A model generated the notes under the pieces. It did not search any database. It was not told where the DNA came from and saw only the letters and a list, made by a program, of their open reading frames with translations. The translations under genes and the position numbers were made by a program. 64,000 nt of DNA from Neisseria lactamica (GTDB lineage Bacteria > Pseudomonadota > Gammaproteobacteria > Burkholderiales > Neisseriaceae). Shown piece after piece: positions 28,001 to 35,070 of the stretch (the first letter of the stretch is position 1; every line of letters starts with the position of its first letter). The stretch is from assembly GCF_901482445.1 (NCBI RefSeq), contig NZ_LR590477.1, positions 186,001 through 250,000 on the forward strand. Reading direction: 5' to 3'.

Positions 28001-28646
28001 TTCTAAAACGGCTGAATTAATTAGTGAAGTATTAGCGCGTTCTATTGTTCCTGCATTATCAAAAGAAGCATTAACTGAAGAAAATTTCCAGAAGTTGTGT
28101 GATATGCATATAGCACTTGATAAACCGGAAATTCTGATGGCGTATCCATATTTTGCTGCATCAGATGAAATGTTTGTCGGTAGAGTTGAAGGTTCTATAA
28201 AGAAAGGTTTTCAATCTACAGAATCTAATAAATTAGCATATACCTCTTATGCTCTTCTTACTTGGAGGGAGCTCCAAGATTCACCAGTTATAAACAAATT
28301 AATTAAGCGATTGATTTATATAATTGGTTCAAATCAAAAACAAGGATTAGCAGCACTTCTTTGGACGGCTAATCAAATGTATAAAAAAGAATATCTTTCA
28401 AACGAAGATATTGAATCGCTAAGTGAAATTCTTCCTGTTATTTTTGATAGTACGAGTTACGAGAGGATTCCGCCATATAATCAAGAATCTGTAAGTATTT
28501 CACTTGTTCGTGCTGCTTGCGTTAGATTGGCTAGAGATATTTTAAATAAAGAACAAAATAATGATATAGAGCTAAAAAGAATATTGGAAATGGCAAAGAA
28601 TGATCCACTTCCAGAAGTAAGATTTGCAGAAATTACAGATATATAA
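25086..28646 (+). CDS. SIR2-domain protein, DSR-type antiphage defence candidate
   Basis: A 1186-residue protein with an N-terminal sirtuin domain (about 25-290) and a long helical repeat-like C-terminus of about 890 residues. NAD-site motifs: IMIGAGFSRSA (36-40 GAGFS), LTTNWDTLLERA (Asn124, Asp126) and IVKLHGTID (His162). The Asn-His spacing of 38 equals that reported for DSR2 (Asn133, His171). Known DSR proteins deplete NAD+ when they sense phage. No membrane segment. The gene is AT-rich, lies between cas3 and cas5 remnants, and ends in a Haemophilus-type terminator, so it was probably acquired horizontally. Confidence 0.85.
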   Translation: MAKDITQLDDYTKLKKLASALWQQNSSYHGAAIMIGAGFSRSAATTGDSNKKLPLWFNFSELLTKELNSNSSDPLRLAEEYNAYFGKQALHDLIKKEINDSAWIPRELHKSLLELPWSEVLTTNWDTLLERASEEIHQPVYSIVSKQEDLSSARSPRIVKLHGTIDVTKDLIFTQEDYRTYPQQYAAFVNFARQVFIENELCLMGFSGDDPNFLQWAGWVRDHLTSHSRRIYLVGALGLNSSKRKYLESLNIAPIDLYSLVKDYDDADMRHFKATEIFLQTLQKLKPKNKWEWEPNQLHRTEMTEEELNRRYQDHEHAAHLLEGQLVSLEKDRLSYPEWLVCPNRLRFTLHMQLTDPWPNPDNLSRMNKDSRAKLLYEIAWHHKVTFEILPNWLVNELLTVCDLDKPCCLTKKQQLDIALLLLKNTRWMEQSESKDIILITRHILEKGKKYWAEIGNELSYYSAILARDSFDYPALEKYAEEITTNDPIWKLKKASLFAELGNFEEGKHLISGAYSDLLKQYRNNHGSIYLLSRLAWAYWLARGVNLSELEEKIRIFSFDYKESKCDPWDYIEHMQEKITKKLAKQQEQEIEPLFEPGHYKDNSNTVTWSNELHPLLLLEGISNTVGLPLRWQHTNFLVDSAAKIAELTEIDNTQRFSLAIRAASSETSNVLKRVFSRIKIACLSQDEANFLIEKTISSIEYWSKKRETQASISGITNYAIDRLRVFIEVLARISVRATSEQAKQIFRLAVSLGQNNKLQHLWLFDSIKDLIEFSLKSIPDAEQHEVLLDALSYPLETEIQKNEYGKWANPVIDNPGERKQNIFIDKRINEIIDTIERNSSKNAPALLRLLPLIKSKFLTEKECRQIALNIWGDNPDYKNIPETGLLNYVLLELPNMDSLSVKALVREYLFEQKEENLFKLGFLMDVANAALGKNVKELPSEERALDYFEKLTSWRLPQKDNNEIGFSKNINSKTAELISEVLARSIVPALSKEALTEENFQKLCDMHIALDKPEILMAYPYFAASDEMFVGRVEGSIKKGFQSTESNKLAYTSYALLTWRELQDSPVINKLIKRLIYIIGSNQKQGLAALLWTANQMYKKEYLSNEDIESLSEILPVIFDSTSYERIPPYNQESVSISLVRAACVRLARDILNKEQNNDIELKRILEMAKNDPLPEVRFAEITDI

Positions 28647-28657
28647 AAATATCATTC

Positions 28658-28711
28658 AAAGTGCGGTCAATTTCCCTAACGTTTTCAAAACGTCGTCTGA
28701 AACTGCACTTT
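28658..28711. terminator. Inverted Haemophilus uptake signals after the SIR2 gene
   Basis: AAAGTGCGGTCAATTT (28658-28673) matches the extended Haemophilus uptake signal. AAACTGCACTTT (28700-28711) is its near-complement, so the two can pair. Between them lies a 15-base hairpin, ACGTTTTCAAAACGT (28679-28693). Inverted uptake signals are typical terminators in Pasteurellaceae. Confidence 0.7.
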
Positions 28712-28731
28712 CCAACCAAAAGGAGAACCAA

Positions 28732-29406
28732 ATGAACCAAATTCGCCTACACATTTGGGGCGATTATGCCTGTTTTACCCGTCCGGAGATGAAGGTGGAG
28801 CGGGTGTCTTATGATGTCATCACGCCGTCGGCGGCGCGTGGGATTTTGGCGGCGGTGCATTGGAAGCCCGCGATTCGGTGGGTGATAGATAAGATTTATG
28901 TGTTAAAGCCGATTCAGTTTGAGTCAGTGCGACGCAATGAGTTGGGCGGCAAGATTTCGGCGGGTAAGGTCAGCGGTGCGATGAAGCGCAAGAGTGTTGC
29001 CGATTTATATACGCTGATTGAAGACGACCGCCAGCAGCGCGCGGCAACGGTGCTTAAAGACGTGGCTTATGTGATTGAAGCCCATGCGGTGCTGACGGCA
29101 AAAGCGGGGGCGGATGAGACCGTTACCAAGCATATCGAGATGTTCAAACGCCGTGCGAAAAAGGGGCAATGCTTTCAGCAGCCTTGTTGGGGCGTGCGTG
29201 AGTTTCCTGCCGATTTTGCGTTGATTGACGAAGGCGAGCCGCTGCCGCCGTCAGCGTTATCGGAAAGCGAGGCAAGCCGCGATTTGGGCTGGATGCTGCA
29301 CGATATTGATTTTGATCACGGCAACACGCCGCATTTTTTCCGCGCACAAATGAAAGATGGCGTGATTGATGTGCCGCCGTTTTACGCCGAGGAGGTGAAA
29401 GCATGA
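28732..29406 (+). CDS. cas5: Type I-C CRISPR-associated protein Cas5 (pre-crRNA endonuclease type)
   Basis: 224 residues from MNQIRLHIWGDYACFTRPEM at 28732, after AGGAG. This is the I-C (Cas5d) form, which processes pre-crRNA and replaces Cas6: RVSYDVITPSAARGILAAVHW is the RAMP core, FESVRRNELGGKI and HIEMFKRRAKKGQCFQQPCW carry the basic residues expected for RNA binding, and GVREFPADFALI follows. It is intact although cas3 and cas8c are broken. Its stop overlaps the cas8c start by four bases. Confidence 0.9.
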   Translation: MNQIRLHIWGDYACFTRPEMKVERVSYDVITPSAARGILAAVHWKPAIRWVIDKIYVLKPIQFESVRRNELGGKISAGKVSGAMKRKSVADLYTLIEDDRQQRAATVLKDVAYVIEAHAVLTAKAGADETVTKHIEMFKRRAKKGQCFQQPCWGVREFPADFALIDEGEPLPPSALSESEASRDLGWMLHDIDFDHGNTPHFFRAQMKDGVIDVPPFYAEEVKA

Positions 29407-29900
29407 TTCTTGCATCCCTTGCCCGCTATTACCCGCCGTTTGGCAGCAAAAACTGATGACATGGGCAACCCGAAAGTGCCGCCTTATGGTTTTAGCGAGG
29501 AAAAAATCGGCTGGATTTTGGTGTTGGATAAAGAAGGCCGTCTGAAAACCGTTGTGCCGAATCTGACCGCCGATAAAAAGCCGCAGTCGAAGCTGATGAG
29601 TGTGCCGCGCCCTGAAAAACGCACATCAGGCATCAAACCGAATTTTTTGTGGGATAAAACCGCATACGCGCTCGGCGTGGAAGCCAATAAAAACAAAGCC
29701 GAAGCGAAAGAAAAACCGTTTACGTCGTCTGAAAAAACTTTTGATGCCTTCAAGCAATACCATCTCGATTTACTGCAAAACAGCGACGATGAAGGCTTGC
29801 AAGCCTTGTGCCGTTTTCTGCAAAACTGGCTACCTGAAAATTTCGCTGCCGAAAATCTGCCTGCCGAAATACTTGATGCCAACATTGCATTTTCTCTCGG
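29403..29900 (+). pseudogene. cas8c: Type I-C cas8c remnant, frameshifted and truncated
   Basis: The start MILASLARYY is followed by an extra C in the ACCCG run near 29431-29434, which gives an early stop at 29454. The +1 frame continues as proper Cas8c (RRLAAKTDDMGNPKVPPYGF, then EEKIGWILVLDKEG and SVPRPEKRTSGIKPNFLWDK). It ends at 29900, where the terminal repeat of a transposon begins. The rest of cas8c, and cas7, cas4, cas1, cas2 and the array, are not in the window. Confidence 0.88.
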
Positions 29901-29941
29901 CATTATGTAGTAAAAGCACAATGAATTAAATCAATGGGTTA
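29901..29941 (+). repeat. Left terminal inverted repeat of the HipA transposon
   Basis: Begins CATTATGTAGTAAAAGCAC and differs from the complement of the right end at two positions only. Confidence 0.85.
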
Positions 29942-29979
29942 TATTCAATTCAAACGGATCCTACTCCCCTTTTGCCCAA

Positions 29980-30020
29980 ATCAAAACCCCGTAGCCTTCC
30001 AACTGCGGGGTTTTGATTTT
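29980..30020. terminator. Hairpin inside the left transposon end
   Basis: ATCAAAACCCCG (29980-29991) pairs with CGGGGTTTTGAT (30006-30017). It lies just past the passenger gene's stop and would insulate the transposon from outside transcription. Confidence 0.75.
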
Positions 30021-30029
30021 GTTGTCTGT

Positions 30030-30470
30030 TCAAATATCCTGCTTTAACCGCCATTTCACATCTACGACATTTGCAGCATCTCTTTCAATAACACCTTTGT
30101 TCAGCCAGTGCTTCAGCGCATTGCGCATAGAGGCAGTATGCTGCGGACTGATTTCTGCTTCCTGTCCGCATTTCGCCAATACCCTTGATACCAGTTCGTT
30201 CACGGTGAACCAGCGTTCGGGTTCGGCTTTCAGTTCTGCCAGTACGGCAGGTCTGAGTTTGCACCGGTACCGGCGTTTATAGGTACGGTAGGTATAGAGC
30301 TTGGTGCTGTATTCGTCGGTTAAGGCTTCGGCTTCCATTGCACTCAATGCTTCGTTCAATATCCGGATTCTGCTTTCAACCAAATCCAGATGTTCCAACA
30401 CCTGTTTCTTTTCCCGCTCCAGTCGCTCCAGCTTCTTCAGTATCTGGCTGCGGTAGATTTTCCCTGCCAT
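30030..30470 (-). CDS. Transposon passenger protein: coiled coil plus winged-helix-like domain
   Basis: 146 residues starting MAGKIYRSQILKKLERLERE at 30470; the start codon overlaps the transposase stop as TAATG, so translation is probably coupled. Residues 5-45 form a heptad-rich coiled coil. A basic linker (TYRTYKRRYRCKLRPAVLAEL) follows, then a C-terminal module (WFTVNELVSRVLAKCGQEAE, then MRNALKHWLNKGVIERD) that reads as a small winged helix. No named family recognised; a DNA-binding helper of transposition is a reasonable guess. Confidence 0.75.
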   Translation of the reverse strand: MAGKIYRSQILKKLERLEREKKQVLEHLDLVESRIRILNEALSAMEAEALTDEYSTKLYTYRTYKRRYRCKLRPAVLAELKAEPERWFTVNELVSRVLAKCGQEAEISPQHTASMRNALKHWLNKGVIERDAANVVDVKWRLKQDI

Positions 30471-31561
30471 TAAGCAACCAGCCTTTCCACGGTTCTGTGT
30501 CTTCCCTGCCAGTAACCTCTCCAATCCGTTGTTTCGACGGAACACAGGCATCTTTCCAGCATTCCGTCAAACAGTCTGCGGTTGTCGTATCGGCGGTGGT
30601 CTTCTCGATAGGCGCATTCGCCGGCATAACAGTCGAGATAGCGGTTGCCTATTTTGTGGTAGGTGCCGACTATCATCCGTTTGAATCTGCCGAAGTAGCT
30701 CTCGGCAAGATTATTGTTGATGCCGTCTGAAGTGCCGTACTCGCGCTGATGGTTCACTCTGCGCAGGTCGTAACGGACAATCAGTCCGTCGTAGGCTGGG
30801 TTTTCATCTGCATGGATACGGCTCCCTGCTTTGATATATCTTCCCGCCAGTTTTTCTGCCACTGCGGCGGTTTCCGACATAACAGGGAAAGTCAGGGTGC
30901 GTTTGGCACCGACGGCATAGGGACAGACTTCCGTTTCCTCCCTGCTGTAACGGCTGCGCATTACCATGACGGCGCGTTTGTCCGGATTGGCGTTTTCCTT
31001 CAGCCGTCTGTCGATACGGTCTGTCTTCCTGTTTTTGGGTCTGACATAGGTATGGATATAAGTGCCGTCGATATGGACTTCGCCGCAAAGCGGTTCGGTC
31101 TGCTCTTTGACGAGCAAGCTTTCGCGAATTTTGTGGGCAAGAGTAAGGGCGGTTTTATACTGGACGTTCAAGTCGCGGGAGAGATGACAGGCGGACAGCC
31201 ACTTTGCCGCGTTGGCAAACAGAGCGATGGCATAGAGGTAGTGTTGGATGGAAAGTTTTCTGCCGGCAAACACTGTGCCGGAGGTAACGCTGAAGGTGTG
31301 GTTGCAGAACCTGCACCGCCATTGTCTGCGGCTGGCGATACGGTAGGCTTTGTGCCGGATACGGCATTTCGGACAGACGACGTGTTCCTCGCCGCCCCAA
31401 CGGATTCTGCACAACAGACGGTGAGCCGATTCGTCGGACAGCTGCGCCATTTCAATCGGTGTCAGCGTTCGGGATTTGGAGGAAAGTAGGAAGTGTTGCG
31501 CCGTGATGCAGAACCTGCCTGTCTGTTCTTGAAAGAATAAAGGATAGGAATACCAAATCAT
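30470..31561 (-). CDS. IS1595-family transposase of the HipA transposon
   Basis: Up to 363 residues; the first ATG at 31561 is used, but MAQLSDESAHRLLCRIRWGG (residue 38 on) may be the true start. The N-terminal zinc ribbon VVCPKCRIRHKAYR with CRFCNHTFS is followed by the catalytic core: GEVHIDGTYIHTY (Asp), RIHADENPAYDG (Asp) and NNLAESYFGRFKRMIVGTYH (Asn/Glu). It belongs to a different subgroup from the transposase at 20929. Confidence 0.9.
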   Translation of the reverse strand: MIWYSYPLFFQEQTGRFCITAQHFLLSSKSRTLTPIEMAQLSDESAHRLLCRIRWGGEEHVVCPKCRIRHKAYRIASRRQWRCRFCNHTFSVTSGTVFAGRKLSIQHYLYAIALFANAAKWLSACHLSRDLNVQYKTALTLAHKIRESLLVKEQTEPLCGEVHIDGTYIHTYVRPKNRKTDRIDRRLKENANPDKRAVMVMRSRYSREETEVCPYAVGAKRTLTFPVMSETAAVAEKLAGRYIKAGSRIHADENPAYDGLIVRYDLRRVNHQREYGTSDGINNNLAESYFGRFKRMIVGTYHKIGNRYLDCYAGECAYREDHRRYDNRRLFDGMLERCLCSVETTDWRGYWQGRHRTVERLVA

Positions 31562-31655
31562 CTTATATAGTGATTATATTTCATTTAATATGTTTTAACA
31601 ACGTTTGTCTTGTTACGGATAATGAGGGGTGTAACTGTTTTATGAAAAACTTGCC

Positions 31656-31886
31656 ATGAACAAAGAGGTACAGCAGGCTTGGCGTGACAAAGCCAAAGGT
31701 ATTGTGAAATCGGAAATGGCCTTGAGAAATATGGGCTATGCCGAATTGGCGGAAAGATTAAAATTACTCGGAATTGACGAGAATCCGCCCAACCTCAGCA
31801 ACAAAATCTGCCGAGGTGCTTTCGGAGCGGATTTTATGCTACAGGTTTTGACAGCAATCGGGTGCGAACGTGTCCATTTAAAATAG
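31656..31886 (+). CDS. DUF6471-type small regulator, putative antitoxin of HipA copy 2
   Basis: 76 residues (MNKEVQQAWRDKAKGIVKSE). The body (MGYAELAERLKLLGIDENPP, then LSNKICRGAFGADFMLQVLT) has the shape of a short helix-turn-helix protein of the DUF6471 type. It lies 24 bp before hipA copy 2, with AGGAG in the spacer, the position HipB occupies in classical hipBA operons. The antitoxin role is inferred from this pairing. Confidence 0.75.
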   Translation: MNKEVQQAWRDKAKGIVKSEMALRNMGYAELAERLKLLGIDENPPNLSNKICRGAFGADFMLQVLTAIGCERVHLK

Positions 31887-31910
31887 AAGAGCTTCCTTAG
31901 GAGATATTTA

Positions 31911-33188
31911 ATGATAAAAACTATATCGGTAAATAGACAAGCTAGATTTATAAAGCCTAGAATCAAAGAATTGGAAATTCTGATAAATGATCAAACCATA
32001 GGAATCTTAGAAAAAAACTCTGTGTTTCGCTTTAAATATATAAGCGAAAAAGCCCCCTTACTTGGGTTGCACTATTCTGATCGGGCAAAAATTTACCAAT
32101 CCTTAAATTTACCCTATATTTTTGCACAGTATTTCCCGGAAGGTTTTTTGGAAACCTATCTTAATAGCAAATATCCATTCTCAGATGCTCCTTTCCAAGA
32201 TGATGAGATGTTGCGTCTTGCAATTTTTGGGAGAGAAACGCTAGGACGCATTCGTGTTCGCTGTAGCGACCCAATATTCAACGAGTGGATTGAGTCCTTG
32301 GAGCAACCAAGCAACTTACTCAATGTACAGGATTTGTTGGGAGATTTGACAGAGCAGAACTTTGATGATTATTTGAATAATATTTTAGCAAAAGGAAGAT
32401 TTGTAACCGTCTCAGGCGTACAGAAAAAAATGTCGGTTGCAACCATTGGACGTAACACCAAGCAATCTGTTGCGTATATTGCAAAGGGGTTTGATAAAGA
32501 GAAGTCCCCCTGTTTGGCAGCCAATGAATATCTTTGTATGAAGGTAGCTCAGAGAGCAGGTATTCGAACTGCCCAAACATCATTATCTACAGACTCCTCT
32601 ATATTGTTAGTCAAACGTTTCGACATAGATAATAATGGGGATTTCTTAGGGATGGAGGATTTTACAAGTCTAAGAGATTGGTCTGCCAGTGAGAAATATA
32701 TGGGTAGCTATGCTTCTCTATGTAACATAATTCGAGAAGTTTCAAGTAATCCTAATGAGAATCTGCTTCAGTTTTTCTCTCAATTAGCGTGCACCTGTCT
32801 CTTAAAAAACGGAGACGCACATCTGAAGAATTTTTCAGTGTTATATCGTAGTGAAGAGGATGTGAGACTTGCCCCGGCTTATGATATTTTAGACACATCA
32901 ATTTACGCGGTAGGAAACAATGGAGTACATGAGGTATATGACGATAAATTAGCTTTGAGTTTAACAAATAAACATGGCAGGCGTTATCCGACAAAGAAAG
33001 CGTTGTTGCAATTTGGGGAGCAATATTGTGGTGTCGATCCTGATGAAGGTAGCTATATAATCGAAAGGATTCAAGAAGCTAAAGAGACTGTATACGAAGA
33101 AAACAGGGACGTACTGGTTCAGAATCAATGGCTCGCCCAAAAATGGGAAGTTGATATTGAGGAAGACGATTTGGAGTTTGGGATGTGA
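31911..33188 (+). CDS. HipA-family serine/threonine kinase toxin, copy 2
   Basis: 425 residues, collinear with copy 1 at 19628-20917 throughout (both share LGLHxxDRxK, QYFPEGFL, GREtLGRIrVRC-type blocks). SGVQKKMS, YIAKGFDKEKSPCLAANEYL, catalytic loop NGDAHLKNFS and LAPAYDILDTS are present, so the kinase site appears complete. It is cargo of the 3.5-kb transposon, paired with a DUF6471-type gene and closed by a strong terminator. Confidence 0.88.
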   Translation: MIKTISVNRQARFIKPRIKELEILINDQTIGILEKNSVFRFKYISEKAPLLGLHYSDRAKIYQSLNLPYIFAQYFPEGFLETYLNSKYPFSDAPFQDDEMLRLAIFGRETLGRIRVRCSDPIFNEWIESLEQPSNLLNVQDLLGDLTEQNFDDYLNNILAKGRFVTVSGVQKKMSVATIGRNTKQSVAYIAKGFDKEKSPCLAANEYLCMKVAQRAGIRTAQTSLSTDSSILLVKRFDIDNNGDFLGMEDFTSLRDWSASEKYMGSYASLCNIIREVSSNPNENLLQFFSQLACTCLLKNGDAHLKNFSVLYRSEEDVRLAPAYDILDTSIYAVGNNGVHEVYDDKLALSLTNKHGRRYPTKKALLQFGEQYCGVDPDEGSYIIERIQEAKETVYEENRDVLVQNQWLAQKWEVDIEEDDLEFGM

Positions 33189-33314
33189 CAATATTGCAAC
33201 AAAATACATATCCCATATTGGTTGTACTCCAGAAAAACGTACTTGGCATTTTAGTCGATCTCCTCATCCATCAATAGAAATGAGATAGCAGTCTAGCCTT
33301 CTAACTAGCCAAAC

Positions 33315-33344
33315 AAAAAAACGCCCGAAACTCGGGCGTTTTTT
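33315..33344 (+). terminator. Strong rho-independent terminator after hipA copy 2
   Basis: CGCCCGA and TCGGGCG pair around a 3-base loop, preceded by A7 and followed by T6, so it could work in both directions. Confidence 0.9.
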
Positions 33345-33364
33345 CTGTAAGCAAAGGATGGGCG

Positions 33365-33405
33365 TAACCAATTGATTTAATTTATTGTGCTTTTACTACA
33401 TAATG
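33365..33405 (-). repeat. Right terminal inverted repeat of the HipA transposon
   Basis: Reverse complement of the left end at 39 of 41 bases; ends in CTACATAATG at 33405. Confidence 0.85.
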
Positions 33406-33464
33406 GCGGTTTTTTTCAAATTGACAGCACTTTAGAACAAAAGACGGCTTGAAAAAATCCTACA

Positions 33465-33515
33465 TTTCATTTTAAAAAGTGTGTTAATTCACTATTTTTC
33501 ATTTTAAAAATTGTG
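33465..33515 (+). promoter_or_regulatory. Spaced direct repeats upstream of the AAA ATPase gene
   Basis: TTTCATTTTAAAAAGTGTG at 33465-33483 and a one-mismatch copy at 33497-33515 have a 32-bp period, about three helical turns. They lie 68-118 bp before the ATPase start in very AT-rich DNA and could be an operator pair. TATAAT at 33547-33552 is a likely -10 box. Confidence 0.5.
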
Positions 33516-33582
33516 CATTTCAACCCTCTATTGTTGGAAAAAATGTATAATTACTCTACATCCCTTGTTTTAGAGAAACATT

Positions 33583-34863
33583 ATGCAGCGTAAAATCATA
33601 CAATCCTTAGAAAAGTGGAAGCACAAAACAAACCGCAAACCGTTGATTATTCAAGGAGCAAGACAGGTAGGAAAAACCTGGGCGATGAAACACTTTGGCG
33701 AGCAATCATTTGAAAAAGTGGCGTATATCAACTTTGATAATAACCCTCGCATGAAAACGCTATTTTCTGGCAACTATAATATTGATCGCTTAATGCTCGG
33801 TTTGAAAATTGAAAGCGGTGTCGATATTCAAGCAGAAAACACTCTGATTATTTTTGATGAAGTACAAGAAGTCCCGCAAGCATTATCATCACTCAAATAT
33901 TTTTACGAAAATGCACCTCAATTTTATATTGTCACGGCAGGCTCATTGCTTGGGGTGTCACTACATCATCAAGCCTCTTTTCCTGTCGGCAAAGTGGACT
34001 TTCTACCACTTTATCCCATGGATTTTCACGAATTTTTAACCGCACTTGGCAAACAAGATTTGGTGAAGTTACTTGAACTGAAAGACTGGCCGCTAATTTC
34101 AGCCATGAAAACCACCTATATTGATTTACTCCGTTTATATTATTTTGTCGGCGGTATGCCCGAAGCGGTAAAAGTATTTATCGAAACACAAAATGTCGAT
34201 GAAGTGCGTCAAATACAACGTAATTTATTGATGGCGTATGAACAGGATTTTTCCAAACATATTCACGACGGGCAAACTGTGCAAAAAGTGCGGTCAATTT
34301 GGGCTTCCATTCCTGAACAGCTTGCCAAAGAAAATAAAAAATTTATCTATGCTCAGCTACAAAAAGGGGCGAGAAGCAAAGACTATGAAATTGCTCTGCA
34401 ATGGCTAAAAGACAGTGGCTTAGTACATAGCGTGCCTCGAGTGAAGAAACCACATTTACCGCTTTCAGCCTATCAAGATAACGCCTTTAAATTGTATGGT
34501 TTAGATGTGGGGCTGCTTGCCGCACAAAGCAACTTAGATGCCAGTGTACTTCTAGAAGGTAGCCGTATTTTTACCGAATTTAAAGGGGCATTGACCGAAC
34601 AATATGTCTTGCAACAACTGATCGTCACGCAAGAAAATCCTATTTTTTATTGGGCAACTGAAAAAGGCACGGCAGAGGTCGATTTTGTTATGCAACGTAA
34701 GCAAGCTGTGATTCCGATTGAAGTCAAAGCTGAAGAAAATCTAAAAGCGAAAAGTTTGAAAGTGTATGTAGAACAATTTCAGCCTGAGCAGGCTATTCGC
34801 TTTTCCATGGCGGATTATCGGGAACAGGATTGGCTGGTGAATGTGCCGTTGTATGGTTTTTAA
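33583..34863 (+). CDS. AAA ATPase with DUF4143-type C-terminus
   Basis: A 426-residue cytosolic ATPase. Walker A PLIIQGARQVGKTWAMKHFG lies near residues 20-39, Walker B-like NTLIIFDEVQEVPQALSSL near 86-104, and the sensor region FYIVTAGSLLGVSLHH follows. The C-terminal part has EFKGALTEQYVLQQL and a PD-(D/E)XK-like strand set (VDFVMQRKQAVIPIEVKAEE) typical of DUF4143 proteins. Function in the family is unknown; such genes are common in defence and toxin islands. It contains a Haemophilus uptake signal at 34285-34300, so a Pasteurellaceae origin is likely. Confidence 0.88.
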   Translation: MQRKIIQSLEKWKHKTNRKPLIIQGARQVGKTWAMKHFGEQSFEKVAYINFDNNPRMKTLFSGNYNIDRLMLGLKIESGVDIQAENTLIIFDEVQEVPQALSSLKYFYENAPQFYIVTAGSLLGVSLHHQASFPVGKVDFLPLYPMDFHEFLTALGKQDLVKLLELKDWPLISAMKTTYIDLLRLYYFVGGMPEAVKVFIETQNVDEVRQIQRNLLMAYEQDFSKHIHDGQTVQKVRSIWASIPEQLAKENKKFIYAQLQKGARSKDYEIALQWLKDSGLVHSVPRVKKPHLPLSAYQDNAFKLYGLDVGLLAAQSNLDASVLLEGSRIFTEFKGALTEQYVLQQLIVTQENPIFYWATEKGTAEVDFVMQRKQAVIPIEVKAEENLKAKSLKVYVEQFQPEQAIRFSMADYREQDWLVNVPLYGF

Positions 34864-34889
34864 TATATTAATTAATAAGTAACTAAATC

Positions 34890-34987
34890 ATGACATTTCC
34901 ATTATCTATTACAGCTAATATCAATAGTCATGAAGGTGATTTTCCTAGAGAAATTGAACTACGATCACCATTAACATTTATTTGGTT
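34890..34987 (+). pseudogene. 5' fragment of an unknown gene cut by the TnpB element
   Basis: An ATG at 34890 opens a frame of 33 codons (MTFPLSITANINSHEGDFPR and on) that runs into the left end of the IS at about 34988 and stops at 35006. The protein is not recognised. It follows the AAA ATPase by 26 bp, so it may have been its operon partner. Confidence 0.5.
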
Positions 34988-35070
34988 TATCAGCCCTGTG
35001 CCGTAAAACTCCGTCCTTCAGGGCGGAGATATAAGGCACAAACACAAACCAAAGGTATAATCATACCACT

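Larger units (their letters stand above)
29901..33405. mobile_element. 3.5-kb transposon with 41-bp inverted repeats carrying a HipA module
   Basis: The termini at 29901-29941 and 33365-33405 are inverted repeats identical at 39 of 41 positions. Inside, from both ends inward: a hairpin terminator, then on the left a passenger gene and an IS1595-family transposase (minus strand), and on the right a DUF6471-type gene and hipA copy 2 (plus strand). The gene pairs diverge from 31562-31655. No 8-bp target duplication is seen: the left flank is cas8c, the right flank is unrelated DNA. Confidence 0.8.

Noticed and set aside
24193..29900. CRISPR array expected near the cas genes
   Set aside because: No regularly spaced repeats of about 30-36 bp were found by eye in the island; only cas remnants remain.
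30749..31489. Plus-strand 246-codon frame opposite the IS1595 transposase
   Set aside because: Shadow of the transposase; the minus strand carries the zinc ribbon and catalytic residues.
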